Source of the DNA: Nitrospirota bacterium
Lineage (GTDB): Bacteria; Nitrospirota; Leptospirillia; Leptospirillales; Leptospirillaceae
Assembly: GCA_021840555.1 (NCBI GenBank)
Contig: JAKBXW010000001.1
Span: 62,001-126,000, forward strand
Direction: 5' to 3'
Length of the DNA stretch: 64,000 nt
Shown here piece after piece: positions 1 to 7,537 of the stretch. Below the pieces are notes generated by a model. The model worked only from the letters and a program-made list of their open reading frames with translations. It was not told where the DNA came from and did no database searches. Numbering within the stretch: position 1 is the first letter of the stretch; each line of letters starts with the position of its first letter. The position numbers and the translations under genes were made by a program.

Positions 1-75
1 CTGGGCGATCTGATTGGCGTGGTCAGCAAGAGAAAATCGGGGGAAGCCGGCTCTTACGAGATTCCATCTTTGTAA
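1..75 (+). CDS. 3' end of an unidentified gene (partial)
   Basis: Frame 1 is open from the first base and ends at TAA 73-75, giving 24 residues ending in GSYEIPSL. The composition looks protein-like, but the fragment is too short to identify. It could equally be a chance open frame. Nothing recognisable follows between 76 and 307. Confidence 0.3.
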   Translation: MGDLIGVVSKRKSGEAGSYEIPSL

Positions 76-307
76 AAAACGGGAATTGGCAAGGATGATG
101 TGCGTTCTGGACAGGAAAAGGGAAAAGGATAGATCCGATTCGGAGAGAAGGGAGTCAATTTCAAGGAGGGCCTGTTCATTTTTGAATAGCGAGGGTCTGA
201 ACAAGAGATTCATCGTTAACGGCCAGCTCCTGTGAAAATGGATGAATCCGCAGACTCTGAATCATTGTCTGGATGGCTTTTTCTAATCTAGCATGAGGAC
301 CCCATTG

Positions 308-970
308 ATGGAAACCGACAGGAAGGTGTATGATCGGCAAACCCAATTTTTCGCCGAGGCCTATCGCAGTGGAAACATAGGTTGGCCACGGGAAGGACCC
401 TCGGGACTCGTCGACCTGCTTCTCGAAGCCGCCAACGGATCGGGTTTCGGAACGGTTCTGGAGATCGGGTCGGGAGAAGGCCGGAATCTCGCGCCTTTTC
501 TGAAGCGGGGATGGAATGTCGTGGCACTGGATCTCCTGGTCGACCCTCTTCGGGTAGCGCGCGGGAAGATCTCTTCGGAAAGGTCGGGCCAGGCTTTTTT
601 TGTCCAGGGGGACCTTTTTCGATTGCCCTTTCGTCCGAAGAGTTTTGATGTCGTCTTTGACTTCGGGGTTTACCATCATCTGCGCCGTCCCGAGAGAAAA
701 AAGTACCCTTCATGGATCGGGCAATTGCTTAAGCCTGGCGGATTGGCGGGGGTCGGGGTCTTTTCAGAGCTTTTTCGGCATTTTCCTGAAGAATCGAGAC
801 GCCGGAGCTTTGTGACCCACCGGGGACATCATGATGTCTTTTTCAGGGAAAGGGATCTGCCGGCTCTTTTGGGCGGGAGCTTCTCCTTGGTGTCCACGGG
901 ATCGGAGTCCCCTGGAGCACTCGACCATTACCGACTGGCGGTCTATCGGAAGATTCGTGAGTGGCTGTAA
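308..970 (+). CDS. Class I SAM-dependent methyltransferase
   Basis: A 220-residue soluble protein. Motif I (VLEIGSGEGRN, about residue 51) and a downstream acidic residue in VVALDLL form a Rossmann SAM pocket. FDVVFDFGVYHH and LLKPGG are the usual post-I and strand-5 signatures of the Methyltransf_11/25 type. The substrate cannot be read from the sequence. I prefer ATG 308, which has GAGG nine bases upstream; ATG 293 is in frame but has no visible ribosome-binding site. The gene stands alone, with the small hypothetical 30 bases downstream. Confidence 0.8.
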   Translation: METDRKVYDRQTQFFAEAYRSGNIGWPREGPSGLVDLLLEAANGSGFGTVLEIGSGEGRNLAPFLKRGWNVVALDLLVDPLRVARGKISSERSGQAFFVQGDLFRLPFRPKSFDVVFDFGVYHHLRRPERKKYPSWIGQLLKPGGLAGVGVFSELFRHFPEESRRRSFVTHRGHHDVFFRERDLPALLGGSFSLVSTGSESPGALDHYRLAVYRKIREWL

Positions 971-1000
971 CCAGAATCAGCTTTTGGAAAGGGATCATTA

Positions 1001-1300
1001 ATGGAGCACCGTCCCATCGCATTTGCCTATGAAATCGGAGAAACCGTCCTGGTCACCATCACGAATCAGATAGGTCTCGTGGAAAGCCGGACGAGAGGAT
1101 ACTGGAAGGCCAACGAATACGATGTCATCATTCCACCGGAAAATGCCCGCATGCGGGTTCGTGAGGAAAATTTGTCCCATGTTCCGAACGAATATGTGCT
1201 GACACGCCTTCCGACCATGGCAGGATTGTCGGCTCCTCCGAAGTTTCTGAGTGTTCCCGGTGATGTCAGGACTTCGGGGACCTCTCTGACATCGCAGTGA
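1001..1300 (+). CDS. Small hypothetical protein
   Basis: A 99-residue protein with AGGG eight bases before the ATG. There is no signal peptide or membrane segment. The first half is rich in beta-type sequence (FAYEIGETVLVTITNQIGLV, then RGYWKANEYDVIIPPENA), which suggests a small beta-barrel fold, but I recognise no family. It follows the methyltransferase by 30 bases and is followed by a clear terminator, so the two are probably one short transcript. Confidence 0.55.
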   Translation: MEHRPIAFAYEIGETVLVTITNQIGLVESRTRGYWKANEYDVIIPPENARMRVREENLSHVPNEYVLTRLPTMAGLSAPPKFLSVPGDVRTSGTSLTSQ

Positions 1301-1340
1301 TTTTTCTCTGAAAATTCTTTGTTCATGCTTCGTAAAGAGA

Positions 1341-1369
1341 AAAGGGGACCTTTGGAAAGGTCCCTTTTT
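1341..1369 (+). terminator. Rho-independent terminator, probably bidirectional
   Basis: GGGACCTT (1345-1352) pairs with AAGGTCCC (1357-1364) around a four-base loop, followed by TTTTT. On the other strand the A-rich left flank gives CCTTTTCTC, so it may also stop minus-strand transcripts. It lies 41 bases after the small hypothetical gene. Confidence 0.85.
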
Positions 1370-1619
1370 GCGTTCTTGCATTCCGGCGCAAAAACTGTCG
1401 ATCCGGAGATCGGGACCCTTTTGGAAAATGGGTTGAGGTCTGTGAGATTGTCCTGGTTGTGACGGGGGTGAAGTTGAACAGATCTTCATGACTGGCGGCG
1501 GATAGGGACTTGCTTGTTGCAACCAAGGACCTTTCGACGGAGAACCGTCCCATTTTCCAATGTCACGGAAGGAAAACGGGACGGAGAAAAGTCACATGAA
1601 AACAGTGCTGTCAAATGCC
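1370..1619. other. Intergenic, no gene seen
   Basis: This lies between the terminator and the stop of the minus-strand rhodanese. Open frames on either strand are short, lack good ribosome-binding sites and resemble no family. I see no repeat or promoter that I can support. Confidence 0.5.
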
Positions 1620-1964
1620 CTAATAACGGGGAAGTGAACGGTCGGCGTGAAGGGCATAGGCATCAATCCCTCCATGTAGGTTCCTGACTTTTTCGAATCC
1701 CATTTTCTTAAGAAACTGACAGGCCTGAAGGCTTCTGACACCATGGTGGCAATAAACAACAACATCCTTTTCTCGATCGATTTGCGATAGTTTTTGGGGA
1801 AGTTGTGCAAGGGGAATATGAAGGGCATTCGGGATCTTGACCCGGGAATGTTCCCAGTTTTCCCTGACGTCAAGGATGATAAGGTCATCTCCCTTGTCGA
1901 TCCGATCCTTAAGATCCGAAGGATGGAGCTGAAGATCCTTGTTCCCTGAGAAAAATCCAAACAT
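1620..1964 (-). CDS. Rhodanese-like domain protein
   Basis: A single rhodanese domain of 114 residues. LIILDVRENWEH is the conserved strand and helix, and VVYCHHGVRS carries the active-site Cys loop of single-domain sulfurtransferases (CxxGxRS). LHGGIDAY is the closing motif. The ATG at 1964 has GGGAGGT eight bases upstream; an in-frame ATG at 2027 would add 21 residues but has no such site. It probably moves sulfane sulfur in the cytoplasm. It is the only convincing minus-strand gene in the window. Confidence 0.85.
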   Translation of the reverse strand: MFGFFSGNKDLQLHPSDLKDRIDKGDDLIILDVRENWEHSRVKIPNALHIPLAQLPQKLSQIDREKDVVVYCHHGVRSLQACQFLKKMGFEKVRNLHGGIDAYALHADRSLPRY

Positions 1965-2431
1965 TTCTTTTTGACCTCCCGAGAGATCCGCCGGAAGAGC
2001 CATTTCTCCCGGCCATCTCATCCTCATTATTTCGTAATGGAATGATCGATCCCTCTATATGTGGCCGATCCTGTCCCATCATTCTTGGTCCTGGTGATAA
2101 ATTTTACAGCGACTTCCTTGATGGAAACAACTTTTATTCGGGGATATCCACTGAAAATGGAGGCCGTTTTTCCGAGAAAGAAACACCAGCACGGATCTTG
2201 CCAGCCAAGACCCGGTATGTCGGGCCACCCGAGGCAGTCGACCGGAAAGAGGGCTGCATGATGAATTCAGAAAATTTTCCTTGACCCTATCGGGCTTTGA
2301 TGCCTCCTTCTTATCTATTCTTAATCTGGGAATCTTCCGATAAGAACATTGGTTCATGTGAGCGGGACAGGAACCAGGAGATAGGGAATGCCCCAAGTGG
2401 CAAAAGATCTTTCAATCCGGAGGCGGTATAG
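1965..2431. other. Intergenic between rhodanese and secreted protein
   Basis: A 467-base divergent promoter region. The only structure I can support is an inverted repeat, TTCTTATC (2308-2315) with GATAAGAA (2339-2346), 85 bases before the next start. It could be an operator. Short open frames here have no supporting features. Confidence 0.45.
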
Positions 2432-2986
2432 ATGTCAAGGCAATTGATTGGAAGCAAAAGCATCCCATGGATGCTCTGGGTTCTTCTGATGGGAGGAATT
2501 CTGATCGGAAGCAGCCAAAAGGCCATGGCAAGTCCCGGAGGGAGCAATCAGCTGGGTTTTTCGGCGGAAGTGGAAGGGATGGACGATATCAACACTCCCG
2601 GTGGCGCGGGAACAATGTTTTATGGTGGAGGTATTTCTGTCCAGTACTGGATTTCGCCAGGGTTCGGGGTGAGGGTCGGGGCCGACTATTTCAATAACTC
2701 GAAATCCACAGGCCCACTTCCCCAGAATATCCTTCCCTTCTATTCGGGACTGATGGTCAATCTTCTGTCGGGATCGATTGGATCTCTCGACCTTGTGGGA
2801 GATTTTGGGCAGGCGTTGAACAATGGTGTGGACAACACCTATTTCGATGCCGGTCTTCAGCTCAACACGCTTTTGTCGAATCGACGCCAGTTTTTTCTCG
2901 ACGTGCGCTTTCGGGAGGATGGAGTCGGGACCATGGCGACACCCTGGCAGTTTGTGACTGCCGGTCTGGGAATCAACTTCTTTTAG
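2432..2986 (+). CDS. Secreted outer-membrane-like beta-barrel protein
   Basis: A 184-residue protein. Residues about 1-33 form a signal peptide (basic start, hydrophobic WMLWVLLMGGILIG core, cleavage near AMA-SP). The mature part alternates hydrophobic and polar residues with many Gly and aromatic positions, and ends in GLGINFF, a C-terminal Phe typical of BAM-inserted barrels. It is short for a full barrel (about 150 mature residues, perhaps eight strands). GGAGG lies nine bases before the ATG. I do not recognise the exact family. Confidence 0.65.
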   Translation: MSRQLIGSKSIPWMLWVLLMGGILIGSSQKAMASPGGSNQLGFSAEVEGMDDINTPGGAGTMFYGGGISVQYWISPGFGVRVGADYFNNSKSTGPLPQNILPFYSGLMVNLLSGSIGSLDLVGDFGQALNNGVDNTYFDAGLQLNTLLSNRRQFFLDVRFREDGVGTMATPWQFVTAGLGINFF

Positions 2987-3010
2987 GGGCCTTGCGCTTC
3001 AAATTCGGGT

Positions 3011-3054
3011 TATGATCTGGATCATACAGGGTGGATTCGGGTGTCTGGTATCTT
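3011..3054 (+). promoter_or_regulatory. FNR/DNR-type operator and class II-like promoter for the globin
   Basis: A palindrome at 3011-3026 has 7-base arms, TATGATC and GATCATA, around TG. Its core is TGAT-N4-ATCA, the spacing bound by FNR, DNR and NNR family CRP-fold regulators. A -10-like TATCTT lies at 3049-3054; its centre is 33 bases from the palindrome centre. That matches an activator bound near -41.5. The predicted start near 3061 leaves a leader of about 87 bases before the globin ATG. The regulator itself is not in the window. Confidence 0.6.
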
Positions 3055-3147
3055 TGACCCCGTGGCAAGTCCAAGGGCTGGAGAGTAAAGTCCGGCTTGC
3101 CGGGATTTCCACCACCTTCATCCAATACAAAAAAGGAGCTGAGGCGC

Positions 3148-3606
3148 ATGGCGATTGACACAGAACTCATCAAGGCCCATGGGGCTGCCATCAAAGGGCT
3201 GGGAACCCAGGTCACCTCCTATTTCTACGATTACATGTTCTCCCACTTTCCCGAAGTCCGGAAAATGTTTCCGGAGACTATGACGACCCAGAAGGAACGG
3301 CTTTTCAACTCGCTGGTCTACATCTCCACAAACATCGACAATCCGTCGGCTCTGGTCCCTTACCTGGAACGCCTGGGGGAGGGACACATCAAGTACGACA
3401 CGCGGCCCGAGCATTATGACGCGGTCGGGGTCAGTCTTATGAAAACGCTGGAGCATTTCCTCGGATCGGCCTGGACTCCGGAGGTTTCCGCAACCTGGAG
3501 CGAGGCTTACAACCTCGCGGCGAAAGTGATGACGGAAGCGGCCGCCCGCTCAATGGATCCTGCACGCTACAAGCCTCTTTCCCCGGAAGGCGTCCCAGTC
3601 TCCTAG
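3148..3606 (+). CDS. Single-domain globin (flavohaemoglobin/Vgb-like)
   Basis: A 152-residue globin without a reductase domain. The B-helix region (YFYDYMFSHFPEVRKMFPE) has the Tyr/Phe pattern of bacterial haemoglobins. H80 in GEGHIKYDTRPEHYDAVG fits the proximal haem ligand, and the PEHY..VG segment is typical of the flavohaemoglobin globin fold. ATG 3148 has GGAG eleven bases upstream; an earlier in-frame start at 3097 would add an unlikely tail. Probable roles are NO or O2 binding; the FNR/DNR-like site upstream favours a nitrosative or low-oxygen response. Confidence 0.88.
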   Translation: MAIDTELIKAHGAAIKGLGTQVTSYFYDYMFSHFPEVRKMFPETMTTQKERLFNSLVYISTNIDNPSALVPYLERLGEGHIKYDTRPEHYDAVGVSLMKTLEHFLGSAWTPEVSATWSEAYNLAAKVMTEAAARSMDPARYKPLSPEGVPVS

Positions 3607-3688
3607 TTTCCCCCTTTCCCGACAGAGAGGCGCCATTCGGTTTTCGCTGGATGACGCCTCCTCGCCCGAATGTGAATTTTGCGTGATG

Positions 3689-3707
3689 ATACTATTAAAG
3701 ATAGTAT
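3689..3707. repeat. AT-rich inverted repeat between globin and membrane chaperone gene
   Basis: ATACTAT (3689-3695) and ATAGTAT (3701-3707) flank TAAAG. A TATAAT sits on its right edge (3705-3710) but no matching -35 is visible at 16-18 bases. It may be an operator for the downstream gene, or a weak transcription stop after the globin. Confidence 0.4.
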
Positions 3708-3838
3708 AATTTATTTGATTTGAGATCCCACCCGGAAACGTTTAAAATACTCCCGACAAAAAACGTACGAATCGCGATTAAAAAGAGGCGCGGCGCTCCG
3801 GATGTTCAAGAATTGCCGTGGCCGAGAAAGGTGAATTC

Positions 3839-4543
3839 ATGCTGGAGTGGATCCGGAAGGAGGCCGTTGAACGTCCGAAGGTTATCGGAGGGCTCATGGT
3901 CCTGATCGGAGGTGTGTTTGTCCTTTCGATGGGTTGGTGGGGTTTTTCTGCCACGCGGTCCGCGAAGTCCGATGTCCTTGCCAAGGTGAATGGTGTTCCG
4001 ATCAAGGTGGACGATTACTCCCGGGATTATCTGATTATGAAGGACAATTACAAGCGGCTCCTTCGGGGGGATCTCGGTGCCAAGATATTGAAAGACCTTA
4101 ATTTTCCTGGGCTTGTCCTGAGAAACATGATCTACCGGCAACTCTGGATCGATGAGGGACGAACCCTCGGCATTCAGGTCTCCGATCAGACTGTCATACA
4201 GGAAATTGCCCGCATTCCATTCTTTCAGGTTGGAACTCCTCCCGCTTTTTCAAAAGACGCCTATGTGGCTTTTCTCAAGGAAACCCACCAGACGGCAGAA
4301 GGCTTTGAAGACTCCGTCCGCAAGGACGTGCTAGTCCAGCGCGCCCAGCTTTTTGTCCGCGCTTCGCAGACAATCGGCAATCCGTCCCCCCAACAGGGTG
4401 GTGCGACCCCCTCGGATACCAATGCGGAGCGAGTCCGGCTTCAGAATGAAACGGTGGAGGCCCTTCAGAATCAGCTCGAAACAAAAGCCCGCATCGATAT
4501 AGACCAGAAAGTCTTCCGGGAAGTGTCCCGCCAGTTGCTCTGA
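3839..4543 (+). CDS. PpiD/SurA-N-like membrane-anchored periplasmic chaperone
   Basis: A 234-residue protein. A short basic cytoplasmic start is followed by one membrane helix (about residues 15-37, VIGGLMVLIGGVFVLSMGWW), then a SurA-N/PpiD-like domain (VLAKVNGVPIKVDDYSRDY, later LVLRNMIYRQLWIDEGRTLGI). The parvulin isomerase domain of full-length PpiD is missing; the protein ends in a charged helix. ATG 3839 has AAAGGTGA six bases upstream; an in-frame GTG at 3818 lacks one. It likely assists folding of exported proteins at the inner membrane. gcvT starts 36 bases later. Confidence 0.7.
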   Translation: MLEWIRKEAVERPKVIGGLMVLIGGVFVLSMGWWGFSATRSAKSDVLAKVNGVPIKVDDYSRDYLIMKDNYKRLLRGDLGAKILKDLNFPGLVLRNMIYRQLWIDEGRTLGIQVSDQTVIQEIARIPFFQVGTPPAFSKDAYVAFLKETHQTAEGFEDSVRKDVLVQRAQLFVRASQTIGNPSPQQGGATPSDTNAERVRLQNETVEALQNQLETKARIDIDQKVFREVSRQLL

Positions 4544-4579
4544 TTTTAATCCATCAAACCTGATTTGAGGAGTCGTTCA

Positions 4580-5743
4580 TTGTCACTCCCTCTGGCTCCA
4601 TGTCACATGCGGCGCAACGCGAGAATGACGGATTTTCACGGCTATTTCCTTCCTCTCTCGTTCACATCCATTCTTGAGGAAGCGAAGGCTGTCCGCGAAA
4701 AGGCCGGGTTGTTCGACATTTCACATATGGGGCATTTCATGGCGACGGGCCCGGGAGTCAGACGCCATCTCAATGGCCTGATCACATCTGATCTCGAAGC
4801 GGTTCCCCCCGGGAAATGTCTTTACGCTCTTCTGCCCAATGATCAGGGTGGTACTGTCGACGATCTCATTTTGGCCGCGTCCGGTGAGGATGAAATTCAT
4901 GTCATTGTCAATGCGGGAAACAGGGACGGAGATTTTGCCTGGCTCAGGGATCATCTTCCGAAGTCCATTTCCCTCGAAGATCTTTCCGCAGGTCAGATCG
5001 GACTGGCCCTCCAGGGCCCAGCCTCCTCTCAGATCGTCTCGCTCCTCGCCAGAGGATTCGAAGGGATGAAACGCAGGGAAGCCCGCTTTTCGATGGGTGC
5101 TGCCAACCATCTCTGGATCAGCCGAACCGGTTACACCGGGGAGGATGGCTGGGAGTTTTTTGGTTCGGAGGAGTCGATTCTTCCCCTTTACCGGATTCTG
5201 TCCGAAAAAGGGGGCGATTTAGGATTGCACCAGGCCGGTCTTGGAGCCCGCGATCTTCTCAGGCTGGAGATGGCCTATCCTTTATACGGACAGGAGCTGA
5301 CCCCCGAAAAGACGGCATTCGACGCCGGCCTCGACTTCGCTGTCAACCTGCGGAAGGGATCTTTTCTGGGAAAAGACAAAATGCTTGAAAAGAGGGCTGA
5401 GACGGGAAGGAATCGCCTGACAGGATTTGTTCTGACCGAACGGGGAATTCCTCGGACCCACTGCCCCGTCCTTGATCCTGCCACCGGTCTCCAGGTCGGA
5501 GAGGTGACCTCTGGCGGTCACTCGCCACGTGTGGGGGGAGGGTTCGGGCTGGCCTACATGGAGCCCGGTTTTCTAAGGGAATTCGAGCAAGGCAAGGAGG
5601 CGGGAGTTGAAATTCACGGCAAGATCCATCGGGCCCGGATTCATGAACGTCCTTTTGTGACTGGCGGCCTTTCGGGAAAAAAGGAGTCCGCTCAGTTGGC
5701 AGTCAAGTCGAACGGAACAGCAGATCAAGGAGCGAAAAGGTGA
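4580..5743 (+). CDS. gcvT: Glycine cleavage system T protein, aminomethyltransferase
   Basis: A 387-residue T protein. It transfers the methylene carbon of glycine from the aminomethyl-lipoyl H protein to tetrahydrofolate and releases ammonia. Family motifs are present in order: ARMTDFHGYFLPL, LFDISHMGHF, GYTGEDGWEFF near the folate pocket, GLGARDLLRLEM, and the C-terminal GEVTSGGHSP barrel. The start is probably TTG 4580 with GAGGAG seven bases upstream; this matches the family N terminus. The stop overlaps the GTG of gcvH. No glycine riboswitch is visible upstream. Confidence 0.93.
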   Translation: MSLPLAPCHMRRNARMTDFHGYFLPLSFTSILEEAKAVREKAGLFDISHMGHFMATGPGVRRHLNGLITSDLEAVPPGKCLYALLPNDQGGTVDDLILAASGEDEIHVIVNAGNRDGDFAWLRDHLPKSISLEDLSAGQIGLALQGPASSQIVSLLARGFEGMKRREARFSMGAANHLWISRTGYTGEDGWEFFGSEESILPLYRILSEKGGDLGLHQAGLGARDLLRLEMAYPLYGQELTPEKTAFDAGLDFAVNLRKGSFLGKDKMLEKRAETGRNRLTGFVLTERGIPRTHCPVLDPATGLQVGEVTSGGHSPRVGGGFGLAYMEPGFLREFEQGKEAGVEIHGKIHRARIHERPFVTGGLSGKKESAQLAVKSNGTADQGAKR

Positions 5744-6138
5744 GTTCAGAACGGCGCTATACCCCGACTCATGAGTGGATCCAGTCCTTCGGGGATGCCT
5801 CCCGGATGCGTGTGGGAATAACGGAATTTGCCCAGAAGGAGATCACTGACGTCGTCTTTGTCGAGCTCCCAAAAATCGGGAAGAAGGTCCCTCAGGGGGC
5901 CGAGGTGGCGATCATCGAGTCTGTGAAAGCCGCTTTTTCGATCTATGCTCCCATGGGCGGGGAAGTCGTGGCGGTCAACGGTTCGATCGAGTCCAATCCG
6001 GCTCTGGTCAACGCAGATCCCTATGGGGCAGGCTGGCTTTTCGAGCTCAGGATCGACAATGCCGCGGAGTGGGACTCCCTTCTCGACGAAAAAGGATACC
6101 AGGCGCTTCTGTCCTCAGGAACGGCTGGAGGACACTGA
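5740..6138 (+). CDS. gcvH: Glycine cleavage system H protein (lipoyl carrier)
   Basis: A 132-residue H protein that shuttles the aminomethyl group between P and T proteins. The lipoylated lysine is K63 in IIESVKAAFS. The N-terminal YTPTHEWI and GITEFAQKEITDVVFVELP motifs are classical. It starts at GTG 5740, overlapping the gcvT stop by four bases (GTGA), with AAGGAG upstream. Lipoylation is probably supplied by the LipM/LplA-like gene three positions downstream. Confidence 0.95.
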   Translation: MSSERRYTPTHEWIQSFGDASRMRVGITEFAQKEITDVVFVELPKIGKKVPQGAEVAIIESVKAAFSIYAPMGGEVVAVNGSIESNPALVNADPYGAGWLFELRIDNAAEWDSLLDEKGYQALLSSGTAGGH

Positions 6139-6142
6139 TCCG

Positions 6143-7507
6143 ATGGCCGATTTCATTCCCCACACAGAGTCGGAAACACGCGAAATGCTTGACCTCCTCG
6201 GCCTGGACACCATCGAGGATCTTCTCTCTGTCTTCTCTCAGTCGATGCCGGCCTCCGGTCCGCCGGATCTTTCTCCTTTGGGCGGAGGAAAGGACGAGCG
6301 GGCCCTGATGGAATGGTTTTCGTCCCGGGGGGACCGGAATCTTTCCTCTTCCCGTGCGGTCGTTTTCCGGGGGGCGGGGGCCTATGACCATTTCATTCCG
6401 GCAGCGGTTTCCGCCCTGGTCGGAAGAGGGGAGTTCCTTACATCCTACACCCCGTATCAGCCGGAGGCTTCCCAGGGACTCCTCCAGGCCATTTTCGAGT
6501 TCCAGACCGCAATCGCAAGGCTATACGGAATGGATCTTGCCAATGCCTCTCTGTACGACGGAGCGACGGCCCTGGCCGAGGCCGTTCTTGTGGCTGTCCG
6601 TGAAACGGAAAGATCGGTGGTCCTGCTTTCGGAAGGAATCGATCCGGAATACCGTTCTGTAGTGGAGACCTATCTCGAGGGAATGTCCGTCCGGGTGGAG
6701 GTCATTCCACTGGAAGGAGGAAAGACCTCCCGTTCTGCACTCGGGAAAAGCGTAGGGCCGAATGTCGCATGCTTTGTCGGCGCAACCCCGACATTCCTGG
6801 GAACGATCGATCAGTTCGAAGGGGTGTCCGATCTTCTCCATGAGGCCGGGGGACTATTCATCATTCACGCCAATCCGCATTGTCTGGCTCTTATGAAGTC
6901 CCCGGGCGAATGGGGGGCTGACCTTGCCACGGGTGAAGGCCAGCCCCTGGGGCTTCCGCTTTCTTCCGGCGGACCCTATCTCGGGCTTCTTTCCGCCCGG
7001 AAAAAATTCGTGCGTCGAATTCCTGGCCGGCTGGCAGGGTTGACGAAAGATCGGGAAGGACGTCAGTGTTTCGTTCTGACCCTTCAGGCCCGGGAGCAGC
7101 ATATTCGGCGGGAAAAGGCGAATTCGAACATCTGCAGCAATGAGACCCTTCTGGCATTGCAGGCCCTGGTCTATATGTCCCTTCTCGGACCGGAAGGCTT
7201 GAGGCGGGCGGCCGCCGGATCGTGGTCCAACGCCCACGACCTTTGCTCAAGGCTCCGGACAATTCCGGGCGTTTCCCTCGTAAACCCCGATGCCGACTTT
7301 TTTCACGAATTCGTACTTGAGCTTCCACTGGAGGCCGACGATCTGAGCCGTCATCTTCTGCAGAACGGCATTCTCGGGGGGCTTCCTCTCGGAGCTCTTC
7401 TGGGGCCCGCCTGGGGCCGGAGAATGCTTTGGTGTGCGACGGAAGTTCGCTCGGAAACCGAAATCGCACGAACCGTCGAGATCGTTCGGCACTATCTTGT
7501 CCACTGA
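6143..7507 (+). CDS. gcvPA: Glycine dehydrogenase (decarboxylating) subunit 1
   Basis: A 454-residue alpha subunit of the split P protein. It lacks the PLP lysine, which is on subunit 2. Family signatures include GAGAYDHFIPAAV, SYTPYQPEASQGLLQAIFEFQ, LYDGATALAEA and the C-terminal LQAREQHIRREKANSNICSNE region. ATG 6143 follows gcvH by four bases, with GGAGG eleven bases upstream. The P protein decarboxylates glycine and loads the aminomethyl group on GcvH. The two-subunit form is found in Firmicutes, Deinococcus, Thermotoga and Nitrospirota relatives. Confidence 0.94.
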   Translation: MADFIPHTESETREMLDLLGLDTIEDLLSVFSQSMPASGPPDLSPLGGGKDERALMEWFSSRGDRNLSSSRAVVFRGAGAYDHFIPAAVSALVGRGEFLTSYTPYQPEASQGLLQAIFEFQTAIARLYGMDLANASLYDGATALAEAVLVAVRETERSVVLLSEGIDPEYRSVVETYLEGMSVRVEVIPLEGGKTSRSALGKSVGPNVACFVGATPTFLGTIDQFEGVSDLLHEAGGLFIIHANPHCLALMKSPGEWGADLATGEGQPLGLPLSSGGPYLGLLSARKKFVRRIPGRLAGLTKDREGRQCFVLTLQAREQHIRREKANSNICSNETLLALQALVYMSLLGPEGLRRAAAGSWSNAHDLCSRLRTIPGVSLVNPDADFFHEFVLELPLEADDLSRHLLQNGILGGLPLGALLGPAWGRRMLWCATEVRSETEIARTVEIVRHYLVH

Positions 7508-7537
7508 TGGGTTTTCATAAAACGAGGTAAAACAGAG

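Noticed and set aside
998-1522. 174-codon minus-strand frame over the small hypothetical and terminator
   Set aside because: It crosses the terminator, is rich in Arg/Cys/His with no motif, and the plus-strand gene has the better start.
2336-2343. TCCGATAA, a sigma-28 -10-like site upstream of the secreted protein
   Set aside because: The position 11 bases upstream reads ATTCTTAA, with no -35 similarity, and the gene is not flagellar. It is better explained as part of the inverted repeat.
3607-4579. Glycine riboswitch before gcvT
   Set aside because: I looked for the paired aptamer pattern upstream of gcvT and of the gene before it; only a mismatched hairpin near 3630-3660 is present, without the conserved cores.
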